Of a DNA stretch of 64,000 bases, positions 44,765 to 54,345 are shown piece after piece. The stretch is from the NCBI RefSeq assembly GCF_042431545.1, contig NZ_JBHLYX010000030.1. The stretch is one strand, 5' to 3'. The translations under genes were made by a program, and so were the position numbers. This DNA is from Pseudoalteromonas xiamenensis (GTDB lineage Bacteria > Pseudomonadota > Gammaproteobacteria > Enterobacterales > Alteromonadaceae). The notes beneath the pieces are model-generated. The model was not told the origin of the DNA, made no database searches, and was given only the letters and a program-made list of their open reading frames with translations. Every line of letters starts with the position of its first letter. Within the stretch, counting starts at the first letter, position 1.

Positions 44765-44782
44765 CTTTATACTTGCCGAGCT

Positions 44783-46705
44783 TTAAAGTCCCAAGCTAAC
44801 TCGTATTTTTTCCATCTGTTGATGAAGTCGTGCTTGGATATCCGTCACTTGAGCATTCGAGCTATCAACCTGACGTTTCATATTTAGCATCGATTCGCTG
44901 AATGAACTGAGTAAGCTATTTTGTTGTTCCGCTAAGCCTTTGGCACTGTCGGCAACTCTATTCGCTTGTTGTGCTCGCTCCGCGACCGCTGAGGAATTCG
45001 CCCTAAGCTCTTTTGCATGAGCGGTTTGCATTTCGGCGTCTGACGCCAAAGCGGAAATTTCATTCGAGACTTTACTGGAGTTCTCACTGAGGATTTGCAA
45101 TTGTTGGTTAATATCCGCCAGTGAATTCTGTGTTTGTTGCGCCAATTTTCTCACTTCGTCCGCAACGACCGCAAAACCACGCCCATGCTCACCCGCTCTC
45201 GCCGATTCGATTGCGGCATTCAGTGCCAATAGATTTGTTTGCTCCGCAATGGTTCGGATCATCTCAATGACTTTACCAACATCGGAAACGCCCACCAGCA
45301 ACTCATTCAAACTGCTAAGGCCTGATTCGACTCGACCTTGCGTATTCGAGCTCGCTTTGAGCATGTCTTCAGCAAATCCAACACTTTGACTCATCGTTTG
45401 CAGCGTTGAACGCGCATTTTCAAACACTTCATTGTTGATGTCATCAACTTGTCCACCCAGTTCTTTGATGTCTTCCAACATGCCTTGGGTTTGCTCAACT
45501 TGCATTGACGTATGCTCAGATTGCTTGCTGATGTCGGTCAAATTAACGCTCATCTCTTGCATGAAATCATTCACGACAGACAGCATTTCTTGTCGAGCTT
45601 CATTTTCTGCTTGCTGGCGCTCTAGTAGGCGATTGAAGTAATTCGCAATTTCACCCACTTCTGTTTTTGCATTAAGGTTTTCAATACGCTTCAACTCATT
45701 ACTTTCAAGTAGGTAAGCAAACCCGCTCCTTAATTGACGAAGCGGATTCAGCACTTGATTACGTTGTACAAAATAAACCCCTGCTGCCAACATAACCAAC
45801 AACCCAATCGCCGCGCTAAAGAACCAAAGTACATTTAGTTTTAAATCATTTTGTTCTTGTTTTAACGCCTGCTCGGCATTGAGGATAGTATTGGAAATTC
45901 GTTTTATATCGGTTCTTAATGATTCGATACCAATACGGCGTTGCTCCGTTTGCTCAAGCGTATTGGCCAAGTCTCGTTCAAATCGCTTCGGCCAACTAAC
46001 CAACTCCGATTTAATATTCAGCGCCTTATCTTCAGCTTCTGCACCAAAAAAAGCCTCATCTTCATCTAGTGCTTCCATCACACCCAGATTATCCAATTGC
46101 TCTATTTTGGCCGCGATTGACAACAACTCTTCAACGCTATGATGTAAATTTTGTTTCGCCGTTTCACTGGCGTTCATCACTTGGGTATACGTGTAAATTG
46201 ACAGGTTGGTTACTTCGATAAAGTAATCTTTGCTCGCCTTAAGGTATGTGGGTGCAAGCGGATGGTCTTTTGCTTCTAATGCGTAATTGACCATGGATGA
46301 TGCAGAACCCGTCATCTGTCTGAGCGCATTATCAAGCAACGCAAGTTCATTGCCCGAAAGCTTCCCAATTGCTCGATATTTACCTTGAATATCGGCGCCA
46401 AGCGCTGTCAATTGGGTGCCCAATTTGCTTGATAAATCGCTAGGTAAATTTGGCAGTGATTCTTTTTGAATTTGTTGAATAATTTCAGAGGCTTTAGACA
46501 AATACTGGCTGTCTCCAGCACTTAAATAATCTTCAATCGTACCCGACAAATCAACTAATACTTTATTCTTCAATGCAGAATAAGTGGTATTTTGTTTGTC
46601 GAGTGTACTGAGTACTTGGCTCGCCCAGAACAACGTAGCTGCTAGCACGATACTTGCTGCTGTGAGTAATATTGCCAGTAATCTAGTAAAAGAAGACACT
46701 CGCAT
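44783..46705 (-). CDS. Methyl-accepting chemotaxis protein
   Basis: A 640-residue chemoreceptor with TM1 (residues ~8-30), a long helical periplasmic domain (~31-285), TM2 (~288-310), a HAMP-like linker and the signalling hairpin with TNLLALNAAIESARAGEHGRGF AVVADEVRKLAQQTQ. The periplasmic part is all-helical and not a Cache or PAS sensor by eye; ligand unknown. ATG 46705 has a strong AAGGGG site. No che genes adjoin. Confidence 0.92.
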   Translation of the reverse strand: MRVSSFTRLLAILLTAASIVLAATLFWASQVLSTLDKQNTTYSALKNKVLVDLSGTIEDYLSAGDSQYLSKASEIIQQIQKESLPNLPSDLSSKLGTQLTALGADIQGKYRAIGKLSGNELALLDNALRQMTGSASSMVNYALEAKDHPLAPTYLKASKDYFIEVTNLSIYTYTQVMNASETAKQNLHHSVEELLSIAAKIEQLDNLGVMEALDEDEAFFGAEAEDKALNIKSELVSWPKRFERDLANTLEQTEQRRIGIESLRTDIKRISNTILNAEQALKQEQNDLKLNVLWFFSAAIGLLVMLAAGVYFVQRNQVLNPLRQLRSGFAYLLESNELKRIENLNAKTEVGEIANYFNRLLERQQAENEARQEMLSVVNDFMQEMSVNLTDISKQSEHTSMQVEQTQGMLEDIKELGGQVDDINNEVFENARSTLQTMSQSVGFAEDMLKASSNTQGRVESGLSSLNELLVGVSDVGKVIEMIRTIAEQTNLLALNAAIESARAGEHGRGFAVVADEVRKLAQQTQNSLADINQQLQILSENSSKVSNEISALASDAEMQTAHAKELRANSSAVAERAQQANRVADSAKGLAEQQNSLLSSFSESMLNMKRQVDSSNAQVTDIQARLHQQMEKIRVSLGL

Positions 46706-47036
46706 ACGTCAAAACCCCCCTTGGTCATTTGCAGGTGGTAGACTATTAAACTTTTATGACAGTTTAATGTATTTGTACGTCTAGACGTAAAAGCAGACTT
46801 TTTTCTTAGTCCCTTCAACCTGAACAGTATAGGCAATCACACACAGCTTGCATCAAAGGGACATTAAAAAAGTAAAAGTCGAATCGAAATTTAAAAATAA
46901 AAACAATAAAATCAAAGAATTAATTACAATCTTGATTTGAACAGCCAAACAATAAATCGTACGTTTTACTTATTACTTTTTTCCTCGCCCACTACAAACG
47001 TATGAATGAAAAGTATGAGTACACCACGCTGACGAA
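46706..47036. other. Upstream region of the chemoreceptor gene with two inverted repeats
   Basis: 331 bases, AT-rich. Contains inverted repeats at 46745-46768 and 46776-46789, in the probable promoter of the chemoreceptor, and then the downstream side of rsmJ. No gene seen. Confidence 0.55.
46745..46789. promoter_or_regulatory. Two perfect inverted repeats upstream of the chemoreceptor gene
   Basis: ATTAAACT-N8-AGTTTAAT (46745-46768) and TACGTCT-AGACGTA (46776-46789, a 14-base palindrome with no spacer) lie 40-84 bases before the chemoreceptor ATG. Candidate operators; no known motif recognised. Confidence 0.45.
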
Positions 47037-47792
47037 TTAACGCATTGCGGCTTTAACATAAACGTCAAATCTATTTTTCTTTGTTTCAATCTGCATGCTG
47101 GGCTTTTGTTCATTCAGGAAGGGTGCATAATCTGGGCGTTTTACCACGACACGTTTTGACGCAAGTGACATTGCAAAGGGCAGTAACGCATCTGCATCAT
47201 CATCTCCGCCAACGAGTGTTTGAAATACACGCATCTCTTTTTTCACTAATGCGGATTTTTCTCTATGTGGGAACATCGGATCAAGATAAACGACATCCGG
47301 TTGAAAAGCGCTATCGATTAATAACTGATGACTCGTACCAAACGCCATTTTCATGTGTGTTTGCATCCACTGACCAATTTCCGCATCCGAGTAAGCACGC
47401 TGTAATCCGTCGAACAGTAACGCGGCAACAACCGGATGACGCTCATGGAGCATCACCTCACAACCAAGCGCCGCCAATACAAACGCATCGCGACCAAGTC
47501 CTGCGGTTGCATCTAATACTTTTGGCGTTGCACCTTTATTTAAGCCAACTGCTTTCGCAATAGCCTGCCCCTTTCCACCGCCGTATTTACGCCGATGAGC
47601 GACGGCTCCTGTGACAAAGTCAACGTAGACAGCACCGAGCTTGGGTTCATCACTTTTAAATAATTGTAACCCTTTTTCATCATAAACAAGACGATATCCA
47701 TCATTGCTATCAGACCAAGCTTGCAATTCGAATGCAGATTCAAGTTCATCTAAGTACGGTCTATTTTCTGAAAAAGGGGTGTGGATAACCAA
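47037..47792 (-). CDS. rsmJ: 16S rRNA (guanine1516-N2)-methyltransferase
   Basis: A 251-residue cytoplasmic methyltransferase that modifies G1516 of 16S rRNA. Family signatures are YVDFVTGAVAHRRKYGGGKGQAIAKAVGL, LDATAGLGRDAFVLAALGCEV, the catalytic YLDPMFPHREKSALVKKEMR and the closing DVYVKAA. The start is TTG 47792, preceded by AGGAG at 7 bases and giving the usual length (E. coli 250). Likely single gene, 57 bases from the next. Confidence 0.92.
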   Translation of the reverse strand: MVIHTPFSENRPYLDELESAFELQAWSDSNDGYRLVYDEKGLQLFKSDEPKLGAVYVDFVTGAVAHRRKYGGGKGQAIAKAVGLNKGATPKVLDATAGLGRDAFVLAALGCEVMLHERHPVVAALLFDGLQRAYSDAEIGQWMQTHMKMAFGTSHQLLIDSAFQPDVVYLDPMFPHREKSALVKKEMRVFQTLVGGDDDADALLPFAMSLASKRVVVKRPDYAPFLNEQKPSMQIETKKNRFDVYVKAAMR

Positions 47793-47849
47793 GGCGCTCT
47801 CCTATATCTCGCTTAGCGTGATTATACCGAGGCCTTGGCTATTACCAAA

Positions 47850-49010
47850 TTAAAATAACTCGATGTCCGTTTGGGCCGGAACGTCTTCCTCACCCCAAGG
47901 TTTTGCAATGCGGTTTAAACTTTCGATCAATTCGTGACGAGCTTCTGTGATTTCAGTGAGTTTATATTTAATAATCGACAATTCGTCATTTAAAAACGAG
48001 AAGTGTTGGAACAGCTTTTCAAATTCATCAATCTGCTCTTTGGTAAGTGGTTGCTCCACGAATTCCCGCGCTTTGGCAATTTCCGCTTCAAAGGCGACTA
48101 ACTTATTGGTTTGGTGGTCACTAATGCCAATCAACTGATCGGAAAGCTCTTCAAACACAATGCCGATTTGCTCCACTTTACTCAATGCTTCCTCACTGAC
48201 TTCCATATCCTTGATCTTGGCGTTGGTTGCTTCAAGAATATGCGGTAGCAAATCCTTATAGCGGCCATACATCGCTTCATCATCTACAGGCATGTTTTTA
48301 ATGAGTAACGAAACTTTTGGATAATTGATGATGGTTCGACGACCAAAGTCGACAAATCGGCTGCCTTCCCTATTTTGTTCAAGTAACTCTTGCTCAATAG
48401 GTTGAATTGCGCCTTCGCCGGCAAAAAATACCGCACTGTTGTGATACCAAAATGCAACCGCGACATCGAGTTTTAACGGTAAGAAAAACTCAAAAAAGTA
48501 ATCTCCCAGTGTGCGCAGATCATGAGCGTGGTAAGACTGACCCACATAGCGCATGATCCGACCCATATCGCCCGAGTCTGTCATCGCAATTTCCGCGGTC
48601 ATTTGTGCACGCTTAATATCTTGGCTCAAGCGTTTGGAGTGCTGCATGTAATTGTACAACACTTTAATACGAGCCTTGAGTTCATCCGCTTCAAACGGTT
48701 TTACAATGTAATCTGACGCACCACTGTTGTAACCCCGCATTCTTTCATCTAACTCTTTTCGCGACGACAAGAACATGACGGGAATATCCGCAGTCTGCTT
48801 ACATTTTTTGAGTTTTTCACACACCTCATAGCCCGACATGCCGGGCATTTCGACATCAAGTAGAATAATATCAGGATGATACTTTAAAGCTTGGCGGATC
48901 CCTTCATCGCCATTTTTCGCATGGATCAACGTACAAAATTGCGAAAGCGATTCATCTATTATGTGATGCACTAAACGATCATCGTCGATAGCCAGGACCA
49001 GTTTGGACAT
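47850..49010 (-). CDS. Response regulator with uncharacterised C-terminal output region
   Basis: A 386-residue protein. Residues 1-120 are a receiver domain: acidic residues D9-D11, phosphorylation site Asp52 in IILLDVEMPG, Thr/Ser in MFLSSRKE and Lys in VKPFEADEL. Residues ~120-386 show no helix-turn-helix, GGDEF, EAL, HD or kinase motif. They hold a globular part (FFEFFLPLKLDVAVAFWYHN) followed by long helices that may be coiled coil (EEALSKVEQIGIVFEELS ... EITEARHELIESLNRI). No partner kinase is adjacent. Output unknown, possibly protein-protein. Confidence 0.8.
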   Translation of the reverse strand: MSKLVLAIDDDRLVHHIIDESLSQFCTLIHAKNGDEGIRQALKYHPDIILLDVEMPGMSGYEVCEKLKKCKQTADIPVMFLSSRKELDERMRGYNSGASDYIVKPFEADELKARIKVLYNYMQHSKRLSQDIKRAQMTAEIAMTDSGDMGRIMRYVGQSYHAHDLRTLGDYFFEFFLPLKLDVAVAFWYHNSAVFFAGEGAIQPIEQELLEQNREGSRFVDFGRRTIINYPKVSLLIKNMPVDDEAMYGRYKDLLPHILEATNAKIKDMEVSEEALSKVEQIGIVFEELSDQLIGISDHQTNKLVAFEAEIAKAREFVEQPLTKEQIDEFEKLFQHFSFLNDELSIIKYKLTEITEARHELIESLNRIAKPWGEEDVPAQTDIELF

Positions 49011-49073
49011 ACAGCTTTCCCTATTTATTCATTACTTTAGAAAGCATAGTCAGTGTAGAAATTTTTGCTAACG

Positions 49074-49098
49074 AAAAAGCACCACAAGTGGTGCTTTT
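49074..49098 (-). terminator. Terminator of prlC
   Basis: AAAAGCACCAC-AA-GTGGTGCTTTT, an 11-base stem with a 2-base central loop. Read on the minus strand it ends in TTTTTC. Confidence 0.8.
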
Positions 49099-49129
49099 AT
49101 AATCAACTTAACTCATAACTTGCGCTAAA

Positions 49130-51178
49130 TCATGCAGCTTGAGTTTCTATTCCACTGTGACGCAATAGCGCATCGACTGTTGGCGCTCGGCCACGGAAAC
49201 GTTCAAACAAGACCATCGGGGATTCAGATCCACCTTTTTCGAGAATGTGCTGCATAAAATCACGACCCGTATTCGCGTTAAAGACACCTTCTTCCTCGAA
49301 ACGCGAAAACGCATCTGCAGAAAGTACTTCAGCCCATTTGTACGAATAATACCCCGCACTATAGCCACCAGCAAAAATATGGCTAAAACTGTGTTGGAAA
49401 CGATTAAACTCAGGCGCTTTTACAACAGCGGTTTTCTCGCGCACTGTGTTTAAAATTGTTTGAATATTACAGCTTTCAGAAGGCTGATAGTCCGCGTGAA
49501 TATGGAAATCAAACAGTGCAAATTCAATCTGGCGCAACATCATCATAGCTGATTGATAATTTTTCGCGGCTAATAATTTATCAAGTAGCTCTTTAGGCAA
49601 CGGTTCACCCGTTTCATAATGCCCAGAGATCAGACTTAACGCTTCTTCGTCATAACACCAGTTTTCTAAAAACTGGCTTGGTAATTCTACTGCATCCCAT
49701 GCAACGCCATTGATGCCAGCGACCGAGCCTGCATCAACTTGCGTTAACATATGATGTAAACCGTGACCAAACTCGTGGAATAACGTTGTAACTTCATTAT
49801 GTGTAAACAGAGCCGGCTTACCGCCAACTGCTTTATTAAAATTACACACAAGATACGCCACGGGTGTTTGTAAACGTCCATCTGAAAGATGACGACGACC
49901 AATGCAATCATCCATCCACGCACCGCCACGCTTTTTCTCGCGAGCAAATAAATCTAAATAAAATTGCCCGCGTAGGACGTCTTGGTTGTCATAGATAGAG
50001 AAGAAACGTACGTCTGGGTGATAGACATCTACACCTGACTCTTCGACAACGCGAATGCCAAATAAACGATTTACGGTTTCGAACAAACCATTAAGCACTT
50101 TGTCGGCTGGGAAATAAGGGCGTAGTACTTCATCTGAAATGGCGTATTTAGCCTGCTTTAACTTCTCACCAAAATAGCCATAATCCCAAGCTTCCAGTGA
50201 CTCAACACCATATTGTGCTTTCGCAAATGCTCGAAGTTCATCAACTTCAAGTTGTGCTTGGCCGCGCGATTTGTCGGCTAAGTCATTTAAAAATGCAAAT
50301 ACTTGTGCCGGCGATTCCGCCATCTTGGTTGCTAATGATTTGTCCGCATAGCTGTCAAAACCCAGCAATTGAGCTAATTCATGTCGCAGTGCAAGCTCTT
50401 CTTTCATGATGTCTGAGTTATCAAATTCACCAGCATTAGGCCCTTGATCGGATGCACGTGTCACGAATGCACGATAGGCCTGTTCACGTAAGTCTCGGTT
50501 ATCCGCATACGTCATCAATGGCAAATAGGAAGGAATATCAAGCGTAAACACCCAGCCTTCCAACTCTTTACTTTCGGCGGTATGAGCCGCTAACGCTAAT
50601 GCCGATTCAGGCAACCCAGCAAGGTCGGCTTCATCCGTTACATGTAATTGCCATGCTTGCGTTGCATCAAGTACATTATTGGAAAACTTCATTGCCAATT
50701 CTGATAGGCGTACGGCTATTTCCCCATAACGCTTTTGCTGGTCTGGCGCTAAAGCAATACCAGACAACCTGAAATCTCGTAACGCATTATCAATACTGGT
50801 TTGTTCCGCCACCGTCAAAGAAGCAAATTCTGCACTGTCTTTAATCGCTTTGTACGCTTTATACAATCCTTGATGCTGGCCTACAAAGGTCGAATACTCG
50901 GAAATAATAGGCAAACACGTTTCGTATGCTTCTCGAAGCGCGTCATTGTTCATCGTCGAGTTTAGGTGGCTAACAGGTGACCACATACGCGAAAGTTGGT
51001 CGTCCGCTTCTTCCAGTGGTAAAACGAAATTTTCCCACGTAAAGTGTTCTTGTTTTAATACGTTATCGATCGTTTCACGGCAGTGGGCAATCGCCGATTC
51101 AAGCGCAGGCACCACGTGCGCTGGCTCAATTTTTGAAAATGGCGGTAAACCCGAAAGTCCAATTAGTGGATTACTCAT
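49130..51178 (-). CDS. prlC: Oligopeptidase A
   Basis: A 682-residue cytoplasmic M3-family zinc metallopeptidase that degrades signal peptides and short oligopeptides. Contains the zinc motif LFHEFGHGLHHML, with GINGVAWDAVELPSQFLEN and FSHIFAGGYSAGYYSYKWAE, diagnostic for PrlC/OpdA. E. coli PrlC is 680 residues. ATG 51178. Single gene, followed by a strong terminator. Confidence 0.95.
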   Translation of the reverse strand: MSNPLIGLSGLPPFSKIEPAHVVPALESAIAHCRETIDNVLKQEHFTWENFVLPLEEADDQLSRMWSPVSHLNSTMNNDALREAYETCLPIISEYSTFVGQHQGLYKAYKAIKDSAEFASLTVAEQTSIDNALRDFRLSGIALAPDQQKRYGEIAVRLSELAMKFSNNVLDATQAWQLHVTDEADLAGLPESALALAAHTAESKELEGWVFTLDIPSYLPLMTYADNRDLREQAYRAFVTRASDQGPNAGEFDNSDIMKEELALRHELAQLLGFDSYADKSLATKMAESPAQVFAFLNDLADKSRGQAQLEVDELRAFAKAQYGVESLEAWDYGYFGEKLKQAKYAISDEVLRPYFPADKVLNGLFETVNRLFGIRVVEESGVDVYHPDVRFFSIYDNQDVLRGQFYLDLFAREKKRGGAWMDDCIGRRHLSDGRLQTPVAYLVCNFNKAVGGKPALFTHNEVTTLFHEFGHGLHHMLTQVDAGSVAGINGVAWDAVELPSQFLENWCYDEEALSLISGHYETGEPLPKELLDKLLAAKNYQSAMMMLRQIEFALFDFHIHADYQPSESCNIQTILNTVREKTAVVKAPEFNRFQHSFSHIFAGGYSAGYYSYKWAEVLSADAFSRFEEEGVFNANTGRDFMQHILEKGGSESPMVLFERFRGRAPTVDALLRHSGIETQAA

Positions 51179-51360
51179 ATCAACTCGCTTATATGCTTTT
51201 ACTTATAAAGGTTGAAATTGGGGCAAATGCCACAATTACAAGGTAATCTGAGATTTTTTAAAATGGTAGCGGGTCATTGTTAACTCGCCAAGGATTGTCT
51301 CAAATTAGATAAAAACCGCATTGAGACAGCATTTATGCATCCATTTATTTAGGAGTAAAC

Positions 51361-52716
51361 ATGACTCAACATTTTGATTACATCGCCATTGGTGGTGGTA
51401 GTGGCGGTATCGCATCAGCCAACCGAGCAGCACTGAGAGGCGCAAAAGTTGCGCTAATCGAAGCCAAACACATGGGTGGAACTTGTGTTAATGTGGGCTG
51501 CGTACCAAAAAAGGTAATGTGGCACGGCGCACAAGTCGCTGAAGCAATTAAACTTTATGCACCAGATTATGGCTTTGATGTTGAACTCAAAAACTTCGAT
51601 TGGGCAAAACTAGTTGAAAGCCGAGAAGCATACATCGGTCGAATTCACCAAGGATACAATGGTTATTTAGCGAAAAATGGCGTGACCGTTATCAACGGCT
51701 TTGCACGCTTTGTAGATAACCACACCGTGGAAGTAAATGGCGAACGCTATACGGCGGATCATATTTGTATTGCCGTAGGTGGCAGACCGTCTATTCCTGC
51801 GATTCCTGGCGCAGAGTATGGCATCGATTCAAATGGATTTTTCGAACTCAACGAACAACCTCGTCGAGTTGCAGTCGTCGGTGCAGGCTACATTGCAGTT
51901 GAGCTTGCTGGCGTCTTACATAGCCTAGGAACAGAAACTCATTTGTTTGTTAGACAACATGCTCCACTTCGAAATTTCGATCCAATTATTGTCGATACTC
52001 TTACTGAAATCATGGACAAAGAAGGTGCCAAAATTCACCCTCATTCCACACCTGAGAAGATCACGAAAGAAGCTGATGGCTCTGTGACACTGCACCTAAC
52101 TAATGGTCAGTCACATAACGTTGATCAAGTGATTTGGGCCATTGGACGTGAACCCGTCACCGATCTCATCAATTTACACGCGACTGACGTTGAGACAACT
52201 GAACGCGGTTACATCAAAGTTGATGAATACCAAAATACCTCTGTTAAAGGGATTTATGCGCTGGGTGACATCATGGAAGGTGGCATTGAATTAACACCAG
52301 TGGCGGTTAAAGCTGGCCGTAAGCTTGCTGAACGCCTGTTCAACCCTGAAATGCCAGATGCCAAAATGGATTATGAACTCGTTCCAACAGTCGTATTTAG
52401 TCACCCTCCCATTGGTACAATTGGCCTGACAGAGCCACAAGCAAAAGAAAAATACGGTGAAGACCAAATTAAAGTGTACACCTCAACATTTGCAGCTATG
52501 TACACTGCGGTCACCCAACATCGCCAGCCTGTACGCATGAAATTAGTGTGCGCAGGTCCAAATGAAAAAGTCGTCGGATTGCATGGCATCGGCTTTGCTG
52601 TTGATGAAATGATCCAAGGGTTTGGAGTCGCAATGAAAATGGGCGCAACCAAAGCCGACTTTGATTCCGTCGTTGCAATCCATCCAACGGGCTCAGAAGA
52701 GTTTGTTACTATGTAA
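51361..52716 (+). CDS. gor: Glutathione reductase
   Basis: NADPH-dependent flavoenzyme keeping glutathione reduced in the cytoplasm. The 451-residue protein (E. coli 450) has the FAD loop IAIGGGSGGIASANRAA, the redox-active pair in GGTCVNVGCVPKKVMW (Cys42, Cys47), the NADPH loop VVGAGYIAVELAGVL and the dimer-interface end HPTGSEEFVTM. AGGAG precedes ATG 51361. Single gene, with a T-rich terminator after it. Confidence 0.96.
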   Translation: MTQHFDYIAIGGGSGGIASANRAALRGAKVALIEAKHMGGTCVNVGCVPKKVMWHGAQVAEAIKLYAPDYGFDVELKNFDWAKLVESREAYIGRIHQGYNGYLAKNGVTVINGFARFVDNHTVEVNGERYTADHICIAVGGRPSIPAIPGAEYGIDSNGFFELNEQPRRVAVVGAGYIAVELAGVLHSLGTETHLFVRQHAPLRNFDPIIVDTLTEIMDKEGAKIHPHSTPEKITKEADGSVTLHLTNGQSHNVDQVIWAIGREPVTDLINLHATDVETTERGYIKVDEYQNTSVKGIYALGDIMEGGIELTPVAVKAGRKLAERLFNPEMPDAKMDYELVPTVVFSHPPIGTIGLTEPQAKEKYGEDQIKVYTSTFAAMYTAVTQHRQPVRMKLVCAGPNEKVVGLHGIGFAVDEMIQGFGVAMKMGATKADFDSVVAIHPTGSEEFVTM

Positions 52717-52771
52717 ATTTTTCTCTGGAAAAGTGAAACGTTACATTTGAAAATCGGAAAATACATTTTAG

Positions 52772-52809
52772 GCTGATTAACTATAAGTTAAGTTGATCAG
52801 CTCTTTTTT
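52772..52809 (+). terminator. Terminator of gor
   Basis: GCTGATTAAC...GTTGATCAGC, an imperfect stem followed by CTTTTTTG, about 55 bases after the gor stop. Confidence 0.65.
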
Positions 52810-52912
52810 GTGTGGCTAAACTAACTTACTTTGGGGATGTATTTTCAGAAGACACTCTTTTCTAAATTGAAAATAACACGCTTGGTTTGCAATCATACAA
52901 TGACACTATGAG

Positions 52913-53434
52913 CTAGTACATTTTATTGCCAAAGCTACTCAACAATAGCTTGTTTGAATTTAAAAAGTATTTCTTGCCAGTTTTTACATCTCTCGTTGCA
53001 AAAGAGTAGATGACAAAACAATTAGAGGCTCCTTCTTCAATAAAGATGTCATCTTTAAACTTTAAATCGAATTCAATCTTTTCACCTTGTCGCACTTCAA
53101 TGCCTGTATTCTTGTCAAGCCCATAGTCAGTAATAGGTCCTAGATATTGCGCATTCCCTATTTCACAATCGAGTATTAGTCCATTTGAGGGCTGCATAGA
53201 TTCATACCCGATAACTCGTTTGTCGAAATTCAAGGTTTGATCCGACTTATTCTTTATGGCGACTTTTAAAAATACATCATCCGATGAAAACTTGATGTTC
53301 ACTTTGATCTGATCGTCACATAAATCCACGAATTTACAAAAAGAAACATAGTTATCACTTACGACCTCATCCGCAAAACAACCCTGAGTAGGCAAAAAAA
53401 GTAAAATTAATAATACTAATGCTCTAATCATCAT
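52913..53434 (-). CDS. Secreted protein of unknown function
   Basis: A 173-residue protein with a signal peptide (MMIRALVLLILLFLPTQGCFA; cleavage near CFA-DEVV). The remainder is a predicted all-beta domain with four cysteines: two in FCKFVDLCDD, then DCEIG and NCFVI. I do not recognise the family. The gene is AT-rich relative to its neighbours, which may indicate later acquisition. It lies downstream of and opposite to gor's end, with a 236-base gap before the YoaK-like gene. Confidence 0.6.
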   Translation of the reverse strand: MMIRALVLLILLFLPTQGCFADEVVSDNYVSFCKFVDLCDDQIKVNIKFSSDDVFLKVAIKNKSDQTLNFDKRVIGYESMQPSNGLILDCEIGNAQYLGPITDYGLDKNTGIEVRQGEKIEFDLKFKDDIFIEEGASNCFVIYSFATRDVKTGKKYFLNSNKLLLSSFGNKMY

Positions 53435-53459
53435 AATTTTTAATATCTAGTCGCTTTAA

Positions 53460-53642
53460 CATCGGTTGCTCAATACTCTATTCCCCATGGATGTTGACCG
53501 CCAATTATTGTACTGATGGCGCTCCTTATATTCGCGTGGATATTATCCCTCCGCCTTGCTTGTTTCGCTAGTTACCCTGCTTCTCGAAAACTATCGAAAT
53601 TATGGTGACTTGATCTTGGAACGCTTTACCACCATGAGGTAA
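53460..53642 (+). pseudogene. Possible remnant coding fragment (unidentified)
   Basis: One plus-strand frame reads HRLLNTLFPMDVDRQLLY, TGA (53514-53516), then WRSLYSRGYYPSALLVSLV ... LENYRNYGDLILERFTTMR, stop. The translation is protein-like on both sides of the single stop. It could be the tail of a decayed gene, but short frames like this also arise by chance. Family not recognised. Confidence 0.25.
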
Positions 53643-53670
53643 ATAATAACTTTACAGAAGAGGCTATTGT

Positions 53671-54339
53671 TTAGGTCGGTTCTGATTTTGCTAAAAAGAG
53701 GCGATAAGTCAGCGCGAGAATCGCACTCAGTACACCAGCGACCGCGAGTACCCAATAGCTAAAAAGGGAGAACAAACCTGCACCGAGCGTGCCTCCAACG
53801 ATGAATCCAACAATTAAAGCAATGAATAATCGCGCTTTTCGAGTATCAATCGCCTCACCTCGAAATCGAGCCCCTATCATGAGTCCCATATCCGTCAAGA
53901 CACCTGTGAGGTGAGTGGTTCGTACAATCGCCCCACTGTAGTTTGTCACCATCGCATTTTGTAAACCACATGCCGCCGAAGCGAATAAATACCCTCCGCC
54001 AAGCTCTAAATACAGTAAACCACCCGCAACTAAAAGAAAGATAGCTTCTACCAACAATAAAGTGTCGTAATGACGACCGAGTTTTGCTTGCGTCCCTTTG
54101 AGCAAAGTCCCCGATATGGCTGCCCCAATTAAGAAGGCTAAAAGTACTGTCGTTAAATTCCATACGAGTGTTAGGTCACTGTGAAAAGGATTTAGTGCAA
54201 TGCCGAGTTGTGTTGCATTACCCGAGACATGAGAAACCGCTTGGTGAGTAAATCCTAAAAAGCCAACCGAGTTCACCATTCCAGCATTTAGAGCCAATAC
54301 GAATGCGCCCGACACTATCCATCGAGGTAATGTGTGCAT
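53671..54339 (-). CDS. YoaK-family (DUF1275) membrane protein
   Basis: A 222-residue inner membrane protein with about six hydrophobic helices and the DUF1275 pattern: VLALNAGMVNSVGFLGF near the N-terminus, VSHVSGNATQLG, then CGLQNAMVTNYSGAIVRTTHLTGVLTDMG. Function unknown in the family. It starts 6 bases after the GGDEF gene stop, so they are probably co-transcribed. Confidence 0.85.
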   Translation of the reverse strand: MHTLPRWIVSGAFVLALNAGMVNSVGFLGFTHQAVSHVSGNATQLGIALNPFHSDLTLVWNLTTVLLAFLIGAAISGTLLKGTQAKLGRHYDTLLLVEAIFLLVAGGLLYLELGGGYLFASAACGLQNAMVTNYSGAIVRTTHLTGVLTDMGLMIGARFRGEAIDTRKARLFIALIVGFIVGGTLGAGLFSLFSYWVLAVAGVLSAILALTYRLFLAKSEPT

Positions 54340-54345
54340 CGTTAA

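Noticed and set aside
47081..47563. Open frame of 160 codons opposite rsmJ
   Set aside because: Antisense shadow; rsmJ has strong family motifs on the other strand and the plus-strand frame has no ribosome site.
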